From Apodospora peruviana (taxonomy: Eukaryota > Ascomycota > Sordariomycetes > Sordariales > Lasiosphaeriaceae): a stretch of 64,000 nucleotides of DNA. The notes under the pieces are model-generated. The model was not told where the DNA came from. It saw only the letters and a list, made by a program, of their open reading frames with translations, and searched no databases. Location: assembly GCA_033439685.1 (NCBI GenBank), contig JAUEDM010000005.1:124001-188000 (forward strand), given 5' to 3'. Shown in pieces: positions 32,233 to 43,011 of this stretch. How positions within the stretch are numbered: position 1 is the stretch's first letter; each line of letters starts with the position of its first letter. A program made the position numbers and the translations under genes.

Positions 32233-33360
32233 TCACTCCTTCTTCTCCGCCGAAACCATCCCACTCGCCCCATACCGTTGACCCCATTTCCAAACCTTGG
32301 AATCCATATCCCGCCTTATGAAAACCATAACGACCATCACCACCCACCCGATCAACGTATTCACCAGCCCCCTGAAGAACCCGCCACGAATGCTACCGCC
32401 CATGACGGACGTCATAACCAACCTAATAATGGTCGAAGTAGCCACAAGCTCCTCCCCGCTCTCGAGCCCAGCAATCGCGCGGCGTGCACATTCATCAGGC
32501 GTCAGTATCTGATCACCTTCTTCCAGCGATTTCGTCAAGTCGGTCTTGACTTTATTCTCATCCTCCAATGACTGGGTTGGCATCGTCGCCGGAAAAACGG
32601 TATGCACCTTCACACGAGGCACATTTGGATTTGCACCAGCGTAGAGATTCATCTCCTGCGACAGCGAGTCTGACAGAGACCTGATGGCAGCTTTGGATGG
32701 ACTGTAGGGCGTAAACCCGGCGAAGCTGAAGAATGACACAAAAGAGCCTGTGAAGATGAGATGGCGGGCCGGTCCTCCGGAATGAGGAGTGGTTGGGGGA
32801 GGTCGTAGCCAGGCATTCAGCACGGCGTGAGCCATGTAGACGCACGAGAAGTAGTTGCTGTCCATCATGGTCTGGAATTGATTGACCGGCGTGTCGATGA
32901 ATAGTCTGGGATGTGCAGAGCCGGAGCAGCACCACACTATGTCTGGCGGTTTGTCGGCGTTCCATGCGCTCGTTTCGGCTACCACGCGGGAGCATTCGGC
33001 TGCTGTGGTTACGTTCGCAGTGATGTGGTGGAAGCGTTGATCCGGCGAGCGGGCGTCTTTCTGTGGACTTGGTCAGTGAGCTGTCCGGAGGGGATGAGAT
33101 TAGGTCCAGTGAGCAAACCTTCATCTGCTCTATTCCATCTTGGAGCTTGCTAGCTGTTCTCGCGACAATCACGACGTTGGCGCCTTTGCGCGCGAGCTGT
33201 CGAGCTGCGCTCAGGCCGAGGCCGGTTGATCCGCCTGTGATCAGGACCGTCTGTCAACGCGAGCTCAAGTTAGTGATCCTCTTTTCTTGCTCTGGGGGGA
33301 TTGGGAGATACCCACCCGTCCATCAACCGGGAACTGATTTGTCGATAAAAATGAGCCCAT
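32233..33360 (-). CDS. TSC10: Short-chain dehydrogenase, 3-ketodihydrosphingosine reductase-like
   Basis: Three exons, 33360-33316, 33250-33119 and 33060-32233, all with consistent splice sites and frame; 334 residues. The NADPH-binding TVLITGGSTGLGLSAARQLA comes straight after exon 1. The sequence continues with NVVIVART, the WCCSGSAHP block that stands where many SDRs have NNAG, and the catalytic YSPSK with an upstream Ser. A C-terminal hydrophobic segment (GLVNTLIGWVVMVVMVFIRRD) would anchor it in the membrane. This layout fits KDSR/Tsc10, which makes dihydrosphingosine at the cytosolic face of the ER in sphingolipid synthesis. The symbol is by family resemblance. Flanked by a poly-T tract and a diverged repeat pair. 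Confidence 0.85.
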
Positions 33361-34390
33361 CGTGTGTTATGAGATGGCGCCTTGGCTTTGAGGTTGACTT
33401 TGGCGGCGGTCTGATCGGTGAAGCTTACGATGCGCCGAGACGTTGAAGTGCAGTGGTCAGTCGAGCTAATGCGAAGGAAGCTACGGGCTTACCCGTGGGC
33501 TAAGATGGTGCCGTTGCGGCCGCTAGGATGCGAATCCTTACAGGGCGGCCCGCGAATGGAAGGCTTGCCGGGGGCCGGCCTGGGCACTGCAATTTTAGCC
33601 CCAACGGAGGCTATGATGTTTTCTGCTGTGCCACACCAAAGTCACGAACAACGAACCGAACCAACCGAACTCTGAAGCACTCACGGGGTCATGGCTATTT
33701 GTGCCGTGACCAGGCACCGCAATTTCAGCCCCGACAAAGCCCATACAGATCAAGACTTGAAAGTTTGTAAGCGTGTTACTTGCCCTAAAGAAAACCCACA
33801 GTTACAATGGCCAACCCTTATTTTCCACGGTTTAACCCTGAGATTGAAGTAAGTAGCGCGAGGCACTTGGTGGGTTTTCTCTTATTTCGAGCCTTCGGTT
33901 CACACAGGTTCATTGGCTTTCTCAACCCTGTTCTCATCCGCTAGAAGTCACGAACTTACAAACTTATCACGGGGACATTGTAATGTTCTTGAGCAAGACT
34001 CAAAAAAACCTTCGTGACTCCAGCGGCAGGCTCCAGCTCTGTTCAGGGCTGTGCGTAGGATGGTCGAAGGACATGGACATTGATGGACTGCAGACGACGC
34101 CACACGGACCCAGTTAACCCCTAGACCCACTCTATCAAGTAACGTTAAGGTATCAACAGACTCAGCTTATTATTATCAACGAAAAGTTGATCATTCTCAC
34201 TTACGATGCCATACAACCATTGATATCCCCGAGTTTTATTCCTGTATCCTATCCACAACCATAGGTAAGTGTGTATCGGTATCCCTATTCCACAAAGATA
34301 CTTCAAACCCGCACCCAACCACCAACCCACCTCATCCTCTTCACCACAGTTCACCACAGTTCACCACAGTTCACCACAGTTCACCACAGT
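33361..34390. other. Gene-free stretch with diverged repeats
   Basis: Holds the SDR promoter, an internal duplication (GGCACTGCAATTTTAGCCCC near 33584 and GGCACCGCAATTTCAGCCCC near 33711), and repeat copy 2 at 33745-33965. No gene seen. Confidence 0.5.
33745..33965. repeat. Diverged direct repeat, copy 2
   Basis: Partner of 31745-31935. The two copies flank the tRNA-Arg and SDR genes in direct orientation. Confidence 0.65.
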
Positions 34391-34400
34391 TCACCACAAT
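34341..34400. repeat. Six tandem copies of TCACCACAGT
   Basis: Five perfect 10-bp units and a sixth variant (TCACCACAAT). The TCA of the last unit is the stop codon (TGA, minus strand) of the M13 peptidase gene. Confidence 0.95.
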
Positions 34401-36596
34401 TCACAAGTCGGCTCCCTCACCTTACACCCAAACGCCTCCCTAAACCCCCTGCTATTCATCACAGTCCCCTTAATCCTGATCTGCCCCGGGGCATGCACAT
34501 CCGTCAAAACCTGGCTGGTCAACGCTCCCGGCGTACTCTTGGTACACCACAAATTCCCGTACGCAACAAAAAACATCTGCTCGGGCGTCTTGAACAGCGT
34601 CGTCCCATTCCCGTTAAACCCAAACCCAGGCAACAGCAGATTATTCTCATCCTCCCCCTCTCCCTTGCGTCTGCTCTCCTGCCACGCCGCATAGGACGCG
34701 GAAATCCCAGCGCTATCAGCAATATTCTCCCCCAAAGTCTGCTGCCCTTTAACAGAAATCGTCCTGTTCCCGCTCCCAATAACGGTGAAATTATTAAACT
34801 CGTCCACGAAACATTTTGACCGGCGCTCGTATTCGATGAGAGTAGCGTTGGTCCACCAGTCCTGAAACCGGCCTTTGGAGTCGTACTGACGGCCCGAGTC
34901 GTCGAAGCCGTGTGAGATCTCGTGGCCTGCTACGGATCCAAAGCTGCCGTAGTTGATGTAACCCGGCAAATCGCCGCTGAAGATGGGCGGCTGCATTATC
35001 CCTGCCGGGAAAGCGATTTCGTTTAGCGAGGGGTTGTAGTATGCATTCACAGTAGGTGCGGTCATGCCCCATTCTTTGCGGTCGGTCGGTTTGCCCAGGT
35101 CGGACCAGGTCTGGTTGAGGGCCCATGAGGTTAGAGACAAAACGTTGTCGGAGTAGGTGGGGGTTATGTTGATGTCGGCGTAGTAATCTTTCAGGTCTAC
35201 GGGGTCGGTGATGTTTGGACTCTTTTTTTCGTTCATTAGTCGGGTAGGTTCGGTTATGTGAGGGAGGGAGGGAACGTACGGCGGAGGGATATCCAATCTT
35301 CTGCTCGATGGTGCGAATCTTTTCAACCGCCGCGGCTTTGACTTCCGCGTCCATCCAGTCCAGCTTATTAAACTTGTCGATGTAGACCTGCTTCAGCGCG
35401 GCGATGATCTCATTCCCCAAGTCTTTATCTCTCGCGGAGAAATACATCTCGATGAAGAACCGACTCAAGATCCAGCCCAAACCATCATCAACGTGGGCCA
35501 GACATGTCCTCCACCTCTCGGAAACAGCGTCGGGCTCGCGCCCGCGCAGCTTGTTCTTGAGGTGCGTGTACGGCTTCATTGTTTCTCTAGCGATAACGAT
35601 CGTCTCCAAGCCCTGAATGACTTTCCACTGAAAATAGCTCGCGATGGTCGTGCGCGGCGTCTCTGATATCAAGGAAGAAAGCTTGGACAGGTAAGCTGGG
35701 TCGCCCACGATGATGTTACCGGGCGTGTAGTTAGCCGGCGCAAGGGCCTTGATGATCTTCGGTATCCCAAGCTGGGGGATCAGTTTGGCTATCTCGTTGA
35801 GGGACATGGGATTGTATGACTTGACCACATCGCGGAGGTCGCTGAGCTCGGGCATGATGGCCGCGATTTTGGTCTCGAAATCGACTACGTCGACGGCCTG
35901 TTTCGCCGCATCCACCGGCGTGGTATTCACCGAACTTGGGTGGATCGCGGCAAATAGTTGCGCTATGGCGTCGCGGTACTCAGACACCAGCTCCGGATCC
36001 TCGTAGTAGCTTTTTGAGCCGAGGCCGATACCCGTGCTGGGCATCACGCCGATGAGAGTGACGTCTGGATCTTTCGGGTCGGTGTCCACGTATATCGAGA
36101 GCAGCGAGCTGGCGCCGACCGTCTTGACGAAGAGAGCCAGTCCGGAGTAGTCGCCCGGGGGCGCGAATACCTTCGACATCTGGTCCAGGACGGTGATGAT
36201 GGGCGCGACGCCCAACTTTGCAATGCTGGCTTCGTCCATGCAGGCATTGTAGGCCGTCTGCATCATGTCAAAGTTCTGCTGGTCGATCGACACCGCGGCC
36301 GTGTCAAGGTTCCGAGGAGAGAAGTGCGAATGGCTCGACTCGCCTGGGTAGGCGCCTTCGATGATTTTCCTGAGTTTCGCTTCGTTATCTTCAGACATCA
36401 AGTCTATTGTGCCCGTCGAGCCCTGGTCGGGCCGCAGCTCGTGGCGCAGGTTCCATCCTCCGCAGACGAGCTCCTCGAAGTTGGTGCAGGGGTCGATCTG
36501 CGCGTGGTTGGGCGACAAGTTGGCTGCGTACTCTGCTCCCAGCTGGACGCACGCCGGCGTCATGCACAGCGCCTGGGCGACTCTGGGGACCTTCAT
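34391..36596 (-). CDS. M13 (neprilysin-like) zinc metallopeptidase
   Basis: Exons 36596-35280 and 35221-34391 over a 58-bp intron (GTACGT donor, AAAAAG acceptor), frame kept; 715 residues. The Peptidase_M13_N part begins with CMTPACVQLGAEY and DPCTNFEELVCGGW. The catalytic domain has NAYYNPSLNEIAFPAGIMQP, the zinc motif GHEISHGFD (HExxH) and the third ligand in GENIADSAG (ExxxD). It ends in the family's CxxW tail (CELW). Relatives carry a signal anchor or signal peptide before the first Cys. Here the visible start (36596, or 36641 in the same frame) gives none, so a small upstream exon with the membrane segment may be missing. Role in the fungus unknown; these enzymes cut peptides outside the cell. 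Confidence 0.9.
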
Positions 36597-37535
36597 GATA
36601 GATGACGGAGGCCGATCGCGTGGCTGGACTGGGAAAGACACCCGTCAAGGTGGTCCTGATCGATGATCCGCTCTTTTTTTTTTTTTTTTTACCCCTGACG
36701 TTTGGCTTCGCATGTGAGGAGGGTCTCGACCTTCCTTATTTAAACCGTAAAGCCTTCCTTCCAGTGCTCCGGGTTGGGACCGAGGCAGGCATGTCCTTCG
36801 TTCGGTTCACATACACGGCAGCTGCTGCTGCTAAGCTTTTCGGTGGTGGCGGATACTTATCTCCAACCGACGGCAGACAAGTCTCCGGTATGCCGGCGAG
36901 GAGGCAGGGTGGCGGAGTGAGAAAACGCCTTCGTTAAATTAAAGAACAATTTATGTTTGCCGGCTCAATGCGCCAAGCTCATCCCTGGCGTCCAACGGTG
37001 CCTCGCAACGCGGCTGAATTCGTCACCCAGCTCCGCATCTGGCATTCTTGCCATATAGATAGGATCGAGACATTTGGGGTTTGTGTGCATTGTCGTGAGA
37101 GGCGGAGGTTTGTCGTCCTGCATTCCACACTGTATGTGGAATCTTTAAATTGAATAAGTGCTGGTTCTGGGCGGTAATAAACGCGCAAATATCGCCTTGC
37201 CATTATTGTCATCCTTAGATACGGTAGTATGGATTGCTCCTGCGTGATGCTGCTGTTAGAATCTGCCTACCGGTAGTTTATTGTGGTGTAGAACCAACGA
37301 CCCGTACGGTAATTATTGCGCCCAACAACCCAACAAGTAAGTATCTTGCGTCTTTCCACGACTGAAGTATTGAAACAGGGAGAGCCAGACCTAAGCTTAA
37401 GATAGTCATTTGACGAGCGAGAATAAATGATGCATAAATACTCTGTATCACTATGTCATAGCAATTGAGATGGAATCATCCCGAAACAACATGCAGGAAA
37501 GGAACGCTGTGCAGAAATCACGAAAACGTCGGCCA
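36597..37535. other. Intergenic stretch
   Basis: Contains a poly-T run at about 36674-36690 and the M13 promoter. A missing 5' exon of the M13 gene could lie here. No other gene seen. Confidence 0.4.
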
Positions 37536-38739
37536 TCATTCCGGTTTCCTCCCCCAAATAATCTTCTGCCGGTAGTACGCATGGTGCTTCTGAGAACGCA
37601 TCTCGCGCCGCAGCTGCGCAATAAATACCAAGATCTGCTCACGGCTCCATCCCAGCGTGTTGGCCATGAACAGGATATGGCCCTCGGCGTCCGACTCAAT
37701 GACAAGCTGCGCATACTGCCCGACCTCCTTCTGGTGTTTATCCTTGGGCCAGAGACCAATAGGTGTCTAATTAACTCCAGCATTAATCAGCAACTTCTCA
37801 CCTCTGATCTGTTTTTGGTACATACTGACCTTAATATTAACCTCCTGGATATCGACAAACCCAGCCGCCTCCATCGCCTTCCGCTGCAACTCATCATCAA
37901 CAACAGTAAACGGCCTCCCGATCTTCTTTGCGCCCTCAATAAACAGCTTGCCCCACTGACCCATGGCATCAGTGTCCTTAACAGACCCGTCGTCGCTCTC
38001 CATCAGCGCGCTCGGCTCAAAGCTCTCGAGGTACCCGCCGGGCTTGAGCGCTCTGAACGCGCTCTTGAACAACTCATTCCAGTCAGCTATGCTCCCCGAG
38101 AGCCAGCGGCCGTGGATGTAGTCGAACGTGTTTTCCCCAAAGGTCCACTCGGCGGTCATGTCCTCGATCTCGAATTTCACGTTGGGCGGCACCCAAGACG
38201 GCTGGATGGGCGAGATGTCGGTGCCGATGACTTCCGCTCCGGTAAACTCGTCGGCGAAATCGATTGCCCATATCCCGGTGCCGCATCCAAGATCAAGTGC
38301 TTTCTGGATGTCCTTCTTTATCGGAGCAAAATGGATCTTGCCCTCCATGCAGATCATGAGACAGTGGTGCAGGATGTCCAGCGCTTCGGACTGTCGCTCG
38401 TCGTTGGTTCCCCAGTACTGGGCGTTGCCCCGCTCGCTGTGATACGTTCGACCATACAGTTCGCGGTAGTCTAGCACGCTGGAGGTGATGGACGCTGTCG
38501 AGGTCGCTGCTTCAGAACCGAGTGTCGAGTCGGCGTCGGCGTAATCTTCAGCATTGTGTCCAGCCTCGGCGGCCTGTCAGTGGTCAACACCATGCAGACA
38601 GCACTTGGATAGATATAGGTCAAATCAAACCCACATGCGTCGTCCAGTACTGTGGCGGGAGGATGCCGGCGCCTTCCGAGCTTTCGGCGGCCGGTGGCGG
38701 TGACGCCGAGGGCGACTTTGATTTGGCTTTGTCGGACAT
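37536..38739 (-). CDS. LaeA-like SAM-dependent methyltransferase
   Basis: Exons 38739-38635, 38573-37830 and 37766-37536, all in frame; 359 residues. A Ser/Pro/Ala-rich N-terminus is followed by SSVLDYRELYGRTYH. The SAM-binding motif I is ALDLGCGTGIWAIDFAD, then GTDISPIQPSWVPPNVKFEIEDMTAEW, FDYIHGRWLSGSIADW and RALKPGGYLE. The third exon begins TPIGLWPKDKHQKEVGQY, the typical C-terminal block, and ends with a Tyr/Arg-rich tail. This is the large fungal family related to LaeA, the regulator of secondary metabolism, but its members have diverse or unknown substrates. No biosynthetic cluster is visible beside it. Confidence 0.9.
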
Positions 38740-39817
38740 GCTTTGCGACGTGGGTGAATGCCGGATTTGTTGGGTTGGTCTGAATCGAGCTCAACACAGC
38801 ATGGGACGTTGTTCTTGGAATGACTTGACTACAAACAAGTACACTGCAGTCCAGTGTTTTCGAGTGCGGAGAACAACTGACCCATGTAGGTAATCAGCAT
38901 CCGGTCGGCAGCACAAGGGCATCCGTAAGCCATTATATCCGTACATGTCGTGGACACGGTATGTCGGCGTCTTCAACAATACTTGACTGGTGATCCTGAT
39001 CTTCAAGGCCGGGGTTGGCACCCAAACGGCATAGCGTGATGCCGCGGAAGCAGGTCCGGGGATGCAGGGCCCGCCGAAGTAGGCCGATCAACGGTCTAGT
39101 ACGCGTCAAGAAGCTGCGGGAGGGTAAGGGGTTACGGGGGTTCAAACCTGTTGGCCTTGAGTGAATATGCACTCTAGCAGTCTGCATGGGTAACTCATTG
39201 GATGGCTCCCATCACCGCCAATTGTCCAGTTGCATTGTGTTGGCGCGTGTACGGTCACACTTCATGTACTTGATGGCCCCTGTTTGCCGATTGCGACGCG
39301 GAAGGCACAGAAACGGAAGTTCAGTCCGCACTATCAAGTGTATTATGCAGCACCCCCTCTGAATGTGTGGTCACCTGTTTTATTTGGTGTGACTATCAAA
39401 TCACCAACGACCCGAAGACGACATCGTGCATATCACGGTAGATGCGCTGGGTGTTTGGCATCGTCAGTTTGTTAGATACCATCCTCCGGCTCGGGGAATA
39501 CAAATTGTAGATAAATATTGGCAGATGATATGTTGAAGAGCATATACTATAGCGGAGCGACGTCAAGTATGTTAATGTACGATGATATAATTATTTACAA
39601 AAGAACTTTACAAGGAAAAAACAATAATAGTAAGATATCATGTCTTCCTTCCTCCACTGGACATCCATCAACGGCCGGCCATTTCCAATTATTATCATCC
39701 CCGAATGCTAATACATGCTCCCACTTACAGCCAACATCCATGACCGACGTATCCCGATCGACTCCCCGTGACGGGTATCCTTTGTCCCCGTAAAACATAA
39801 TACCGGGGTGGAAGCTC
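38740..39817. other. Gene-poor stretch
   Basis: Promoter of the methyltransferase gene at the left edge; otherwise only short unassigned frames. Confidence 0.4.
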
Positions 39818-40538
39818 TCACACCACCTGGCGATGACCATTCTCCGTCGAAATAGGAGCCCCAGTAGTAGTAGTAGTAGTAGTAGTCGGAAGAGTTCGAT
39901 CCTTCTCCGTACCATTGTCAATCTGGTTCTGACGGCGATGGCTAGCCCACATCATGGCCTCGATGAACATGTTTAAGAACAACATGGAACTGTTTTTTCC
40001 TCAGTATCAGTCTCAGTTCGCTTTCACCCTGGGCTTTTCGTGCGAGACTCACAAGCCAATGATATTGAACGCCTGAACCGTGTGCTTCAGACCGCAGCTG
40101 TGGCGAGTCAGAAACCCCGGCCGCGCGGTGGTGTAAAGGCCCGGCCCGTTGTACTGGCAGCGGCGGCCGGACCAGTCCTGCGACGAAAAGATCAGGGAAG
40201 TAAGCCAGAGGTAGGAGAGGATCAGGTTAAGCGGTAGCAGGTAGCCGCGGTACGACTTTAGGGCTGGCAGGAACAGCGCGAAGAGGTAGAGGAACATTGT
40301 CAACACGGCCTAACACATTTACACGATCAGTTATCTGTTGGTTTTGGAGATGGAAAAGGGCATGTTCACTGACAATGACCTCCTGGTACACCATGTGAGT
40401 TCCGCGAGCGTGGTACCGGTGGATGAAGTGAGACAGAATTCCGGTCAAAATGGCCGAAGATCCCAGGATCAAGAAATTGTTCAGTCCGAGGAATGATCTG
40501 GAGATACGGTTATCGAGAAAGCGTTTGGTGGAATCCAT
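39818..40538 (-). CDS. Four-TM MARVEL-like membrane protein
   Basis: Exons 40538-40374, 40309-40053 and 39989-39818 join in frame (GTCAGT/TTAG and GTGAGT/ACAG sites); 197 residues. Four hydrophobic segments are visible: FLGLNNFLILGSSAILTGIL, AVLTMFLYLFALFLPALK, YLLPLNLILSYLWLTSLIF and the last around FNIIGF...LFLNMFIEAMMW. Between the third and fourth is a Cys-containing loop with QDWSGRRC. This is the pattern of small fungal MARVEL-domain proteins, which sit in plasma-membrane or vesicle domains. The tail carries eight threonines in a row encoded by an (ACT)8 microsatellite. Confidence 0.78.
39863..39886. repeat. (AGT)8 microsatellite within coding sequence
   Basis: Eight AGT units on the plus strand encode the poly-Thr stretch of the MARVEL-like protein. 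Confidence 0.9.
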
Positions 40539-41857
40539 TTGGCTATTGGTGATTTGAGAAGCTCGCCGATTCGGGTGTATGATGGCGGTGGGAAATTGGC
40601 GCTGAGCAGCAGTGCGTCGGACGGCGGTTCTTGGATGATCAGGCAACAAAGACGACAAATAAACTTGGTTGTAGAAGGGAGAAGATATGTCGTGTCAACT
40701 ACGAAGAACCGGATTATCTCTTATACCAGTCGCTACCGCACCCAGCCAAACCAGTTCGTGACGTCCTTCAATGAGAGCCATGACAGCACATCTGCATTCC
40801 CTCCACTTTCCAGCGATGGGGTTCAGATAAGTGACTTCATCACAGCGCCAATATCAGGGATGGGTTAGAACTGCAATCCAGGCAAGCAAGTTGGAGATGT
40901 CAAGATTCAACCTGGGAAGGCACAGATGTTTCGCAACAGAGACGCAGTTCATGACGATCGACTTACGTCCCTGCATGGGCGCTAACATGGTTGACTGAGC
41001 GTCATCATGCCCACGTGGAGAGATTGGAGCTAGGATGCAAGCACTTAAAGGATTCAGACTGACGGAACTCTATTCCGGACACCTTGAAGCTGGGGTGCAG
41101 TTGGGGATGGGTTGGCAAACTGCACTGCACGACCCCTTACTCCTCTCATGCTGTGCTTGCGTGCAGACGCAGTAATGCACATGCCAGCCTGACTTGACAG
41201 CCGACATCTTCAGACTTTGCGCATTTAAGTGCGCAGAGAAACGGACCAGATTGGCTGAATGGAAGAAATGCAAGCCACATTACTCTACCATAGATTGGCA
41301 ATGATGTGGCTTGTGAAATCTTTCCATTCTACCGTGTGTTCTTTTCAGGCAACATAGTGTGATTACCGTATGTTTCCCGGACCAAGAGAATCAGAATAAC
41401 TGGAGGTGAGCCGCAGACCAATGGCCCAAAACGTCGGTTTCCTTGAACGGTTCCGTCGAGCAATTACCTAATAATACGTTATGTATAACCTGAAAGCCCC
41501 AAACTACCACCAAATCGCCAGTAACGCCGGGGTGTGGTGTGCTTTTTCTCCACAAAGTATCACGAGATATCTCAGCCCAACGCCAAGTCCGACGGGCTGC
41601 ACCACAACCACATGACGATGTGACCATATATCTGTAAATAACCTGCAAGCCTCTTCGTGTTCGTAGAGGCAACCCGATATAGGAGGGTAATGTGAGCTGA
41701 GTGGTATGACGAATGTCTAACCACCAGATTCCAATGTTGCAGTTATAAAGAGAGGTTGCCGATTCCATAGTGACGGGTCTCCTGTCATAACCAACAAATT
41801 CCACATCAATATCTAATTACCAACCGAAACAAAGACAGCATCACAAACCAAGCAAAC
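40539..41857. other. Gene-poor stretch
   Basis: Promoters for the MARVEL-like gene (left) and the small secreted protein (right). The minus frame 41391-41804 has no motif I recognise. Confidence 0.4.
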
Positions 41858-42250
41858 ATGCAACTCAACATCATCACCAGTCTTCTCTCACTCTTCGCCG
41901 TGAGCACCCACGCAGCCGCCATCGAGCAGCGTGTGCCGCTGCTCGGGGGCTTCGGCGTCTCGCAGATAGCAGGCTGCCCGCTCCAGCAGCAGCTCGTCTT
42001 CCAGGTTGCCATCGGTGACGGCTGCGGCGACTGCCGCACCTTCTACAACGGCACCATCATGAAGTCGATCAACGTGTACAGCATGAACCCGCAGTGCGTA
42101 GTCACGGTGCACCAGAAGCTCGACTGCACCGATCCAGGCATCCAGTCCGGCACCGGGGGGTGCTGGACACCCGAGGGAGGCATTGCTGCTTATACTGTCT
42201 CCTGCCCGTGGTGGTCTCCAAACAATTACTTTCCGGCGTGTTCTCATTAA
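41858..42250 (+). CDS. Small secreted cysteine-rich protein (effector-like)
   Basis: 130 residues. A clear signal peptide (MQLNIITSLLSLFAVSTHAAA) precedes a mature part of about 110 residues with eight Cys (including GCP, DGCGDC, PQC, DCTD, GCW, SCPWW and the C-terminal ACSH). One N-glycosylation site (YNGT) is present. Even Cys count, small size and secretion fit an apoplastic effector or similar secreted protein. No family recognised. CAACATCATC-type leader and an A at -3 support this start. Confidence 0.72.
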   Translation: MQLNIITSLLSLFAVSTHAAAIEQRVPLLGGFGVSQIAGCPLQQQLVFQVAIGDGCGDCRTFYNGTIMKSINVYSMNPQCVVTVHQKLDCTDPGIQSGTGGCWTPEGGIAAYTVSCPWWSPNNYFPACSH

Positions 42251-43011
42251 AGCGATGGGGAATGGAAGCAGGATATGGTTTGGACTTTAATAAGGCGCTG
42301 GACATGAAGGAAATGAGATTGCATTGCAGGGCGAAGAGCGCGGGGAAATGAATGTACTTCAAGATGTAATGATAATCACGGCTCAGTTTGATTCAAACAT
42401 AAGACTTCCACTTCCCTTCACACCACTCCCACAGTTTCGTCACCCGGCCCTCCCTCCTGCTGACTCCTCATCGCTTGCACCAGATCCCCTCTCGGCACAA
42501 TCTGCTCATTAGGACGCAGCGTCCCAAACCGAAGTTTATGCATCCCATCATGCGGCATATCAAATTATCGATGTCAGGACTCAAGCCCGCGTACAGCGAC
42601 GTAGCCGGTCCCTTCTTCATCTTACCTTTCGTCTGAGGTAGTTTATGGCGTTTTATGGCTTTCTCGCCGATTAGGAACAGTTCTCAAAGTGCGGTGCCGT
42701 GACACGACTGGGAGCTTTGGACGGCAGCCTGGGCAATGAGACTGAAGACCAGGTGAACCACTGATGAGACTAACTTGTAGCCTACGTCACGATGGAGGCG
42801 CCCACACCACTCACGTCGGCCTTGTCTATCTTTCATTGCTCACCATAGTAAACCCAGCGCTGTCTATATCTTTACCTCTGCCATTCTCTCCGCTACCACC
42901 GCTACCACCGCTACCACCGCTACCACCGCTACCACCGCTACCCGACAGCGGAAAGAGCATCTGTACCCAAGTGTTCACCAAAACCCAACTTACACAAACA
43001 TCTCAGTCACG
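42251..43011. other. Intergenic stretch with a 9-bp repeat
   Basis: No gene other than the minisatellite at 42889-42944. Confidence 0.4.
42889..42944. repeat. Tandem CCGCTACCA repeat
   Basis: About six copies of a 9-bp unit just upstream of the F-box relic. Confidence 0.92.

Noticed and set aside
34343..42944. Short tandem repeats at 34.3 and 42.9 kb as a CRISPR-like array
   Set aside because: Units are 9-10 bp with no spacers; they are ordinary minisatellites in a fungal genome.
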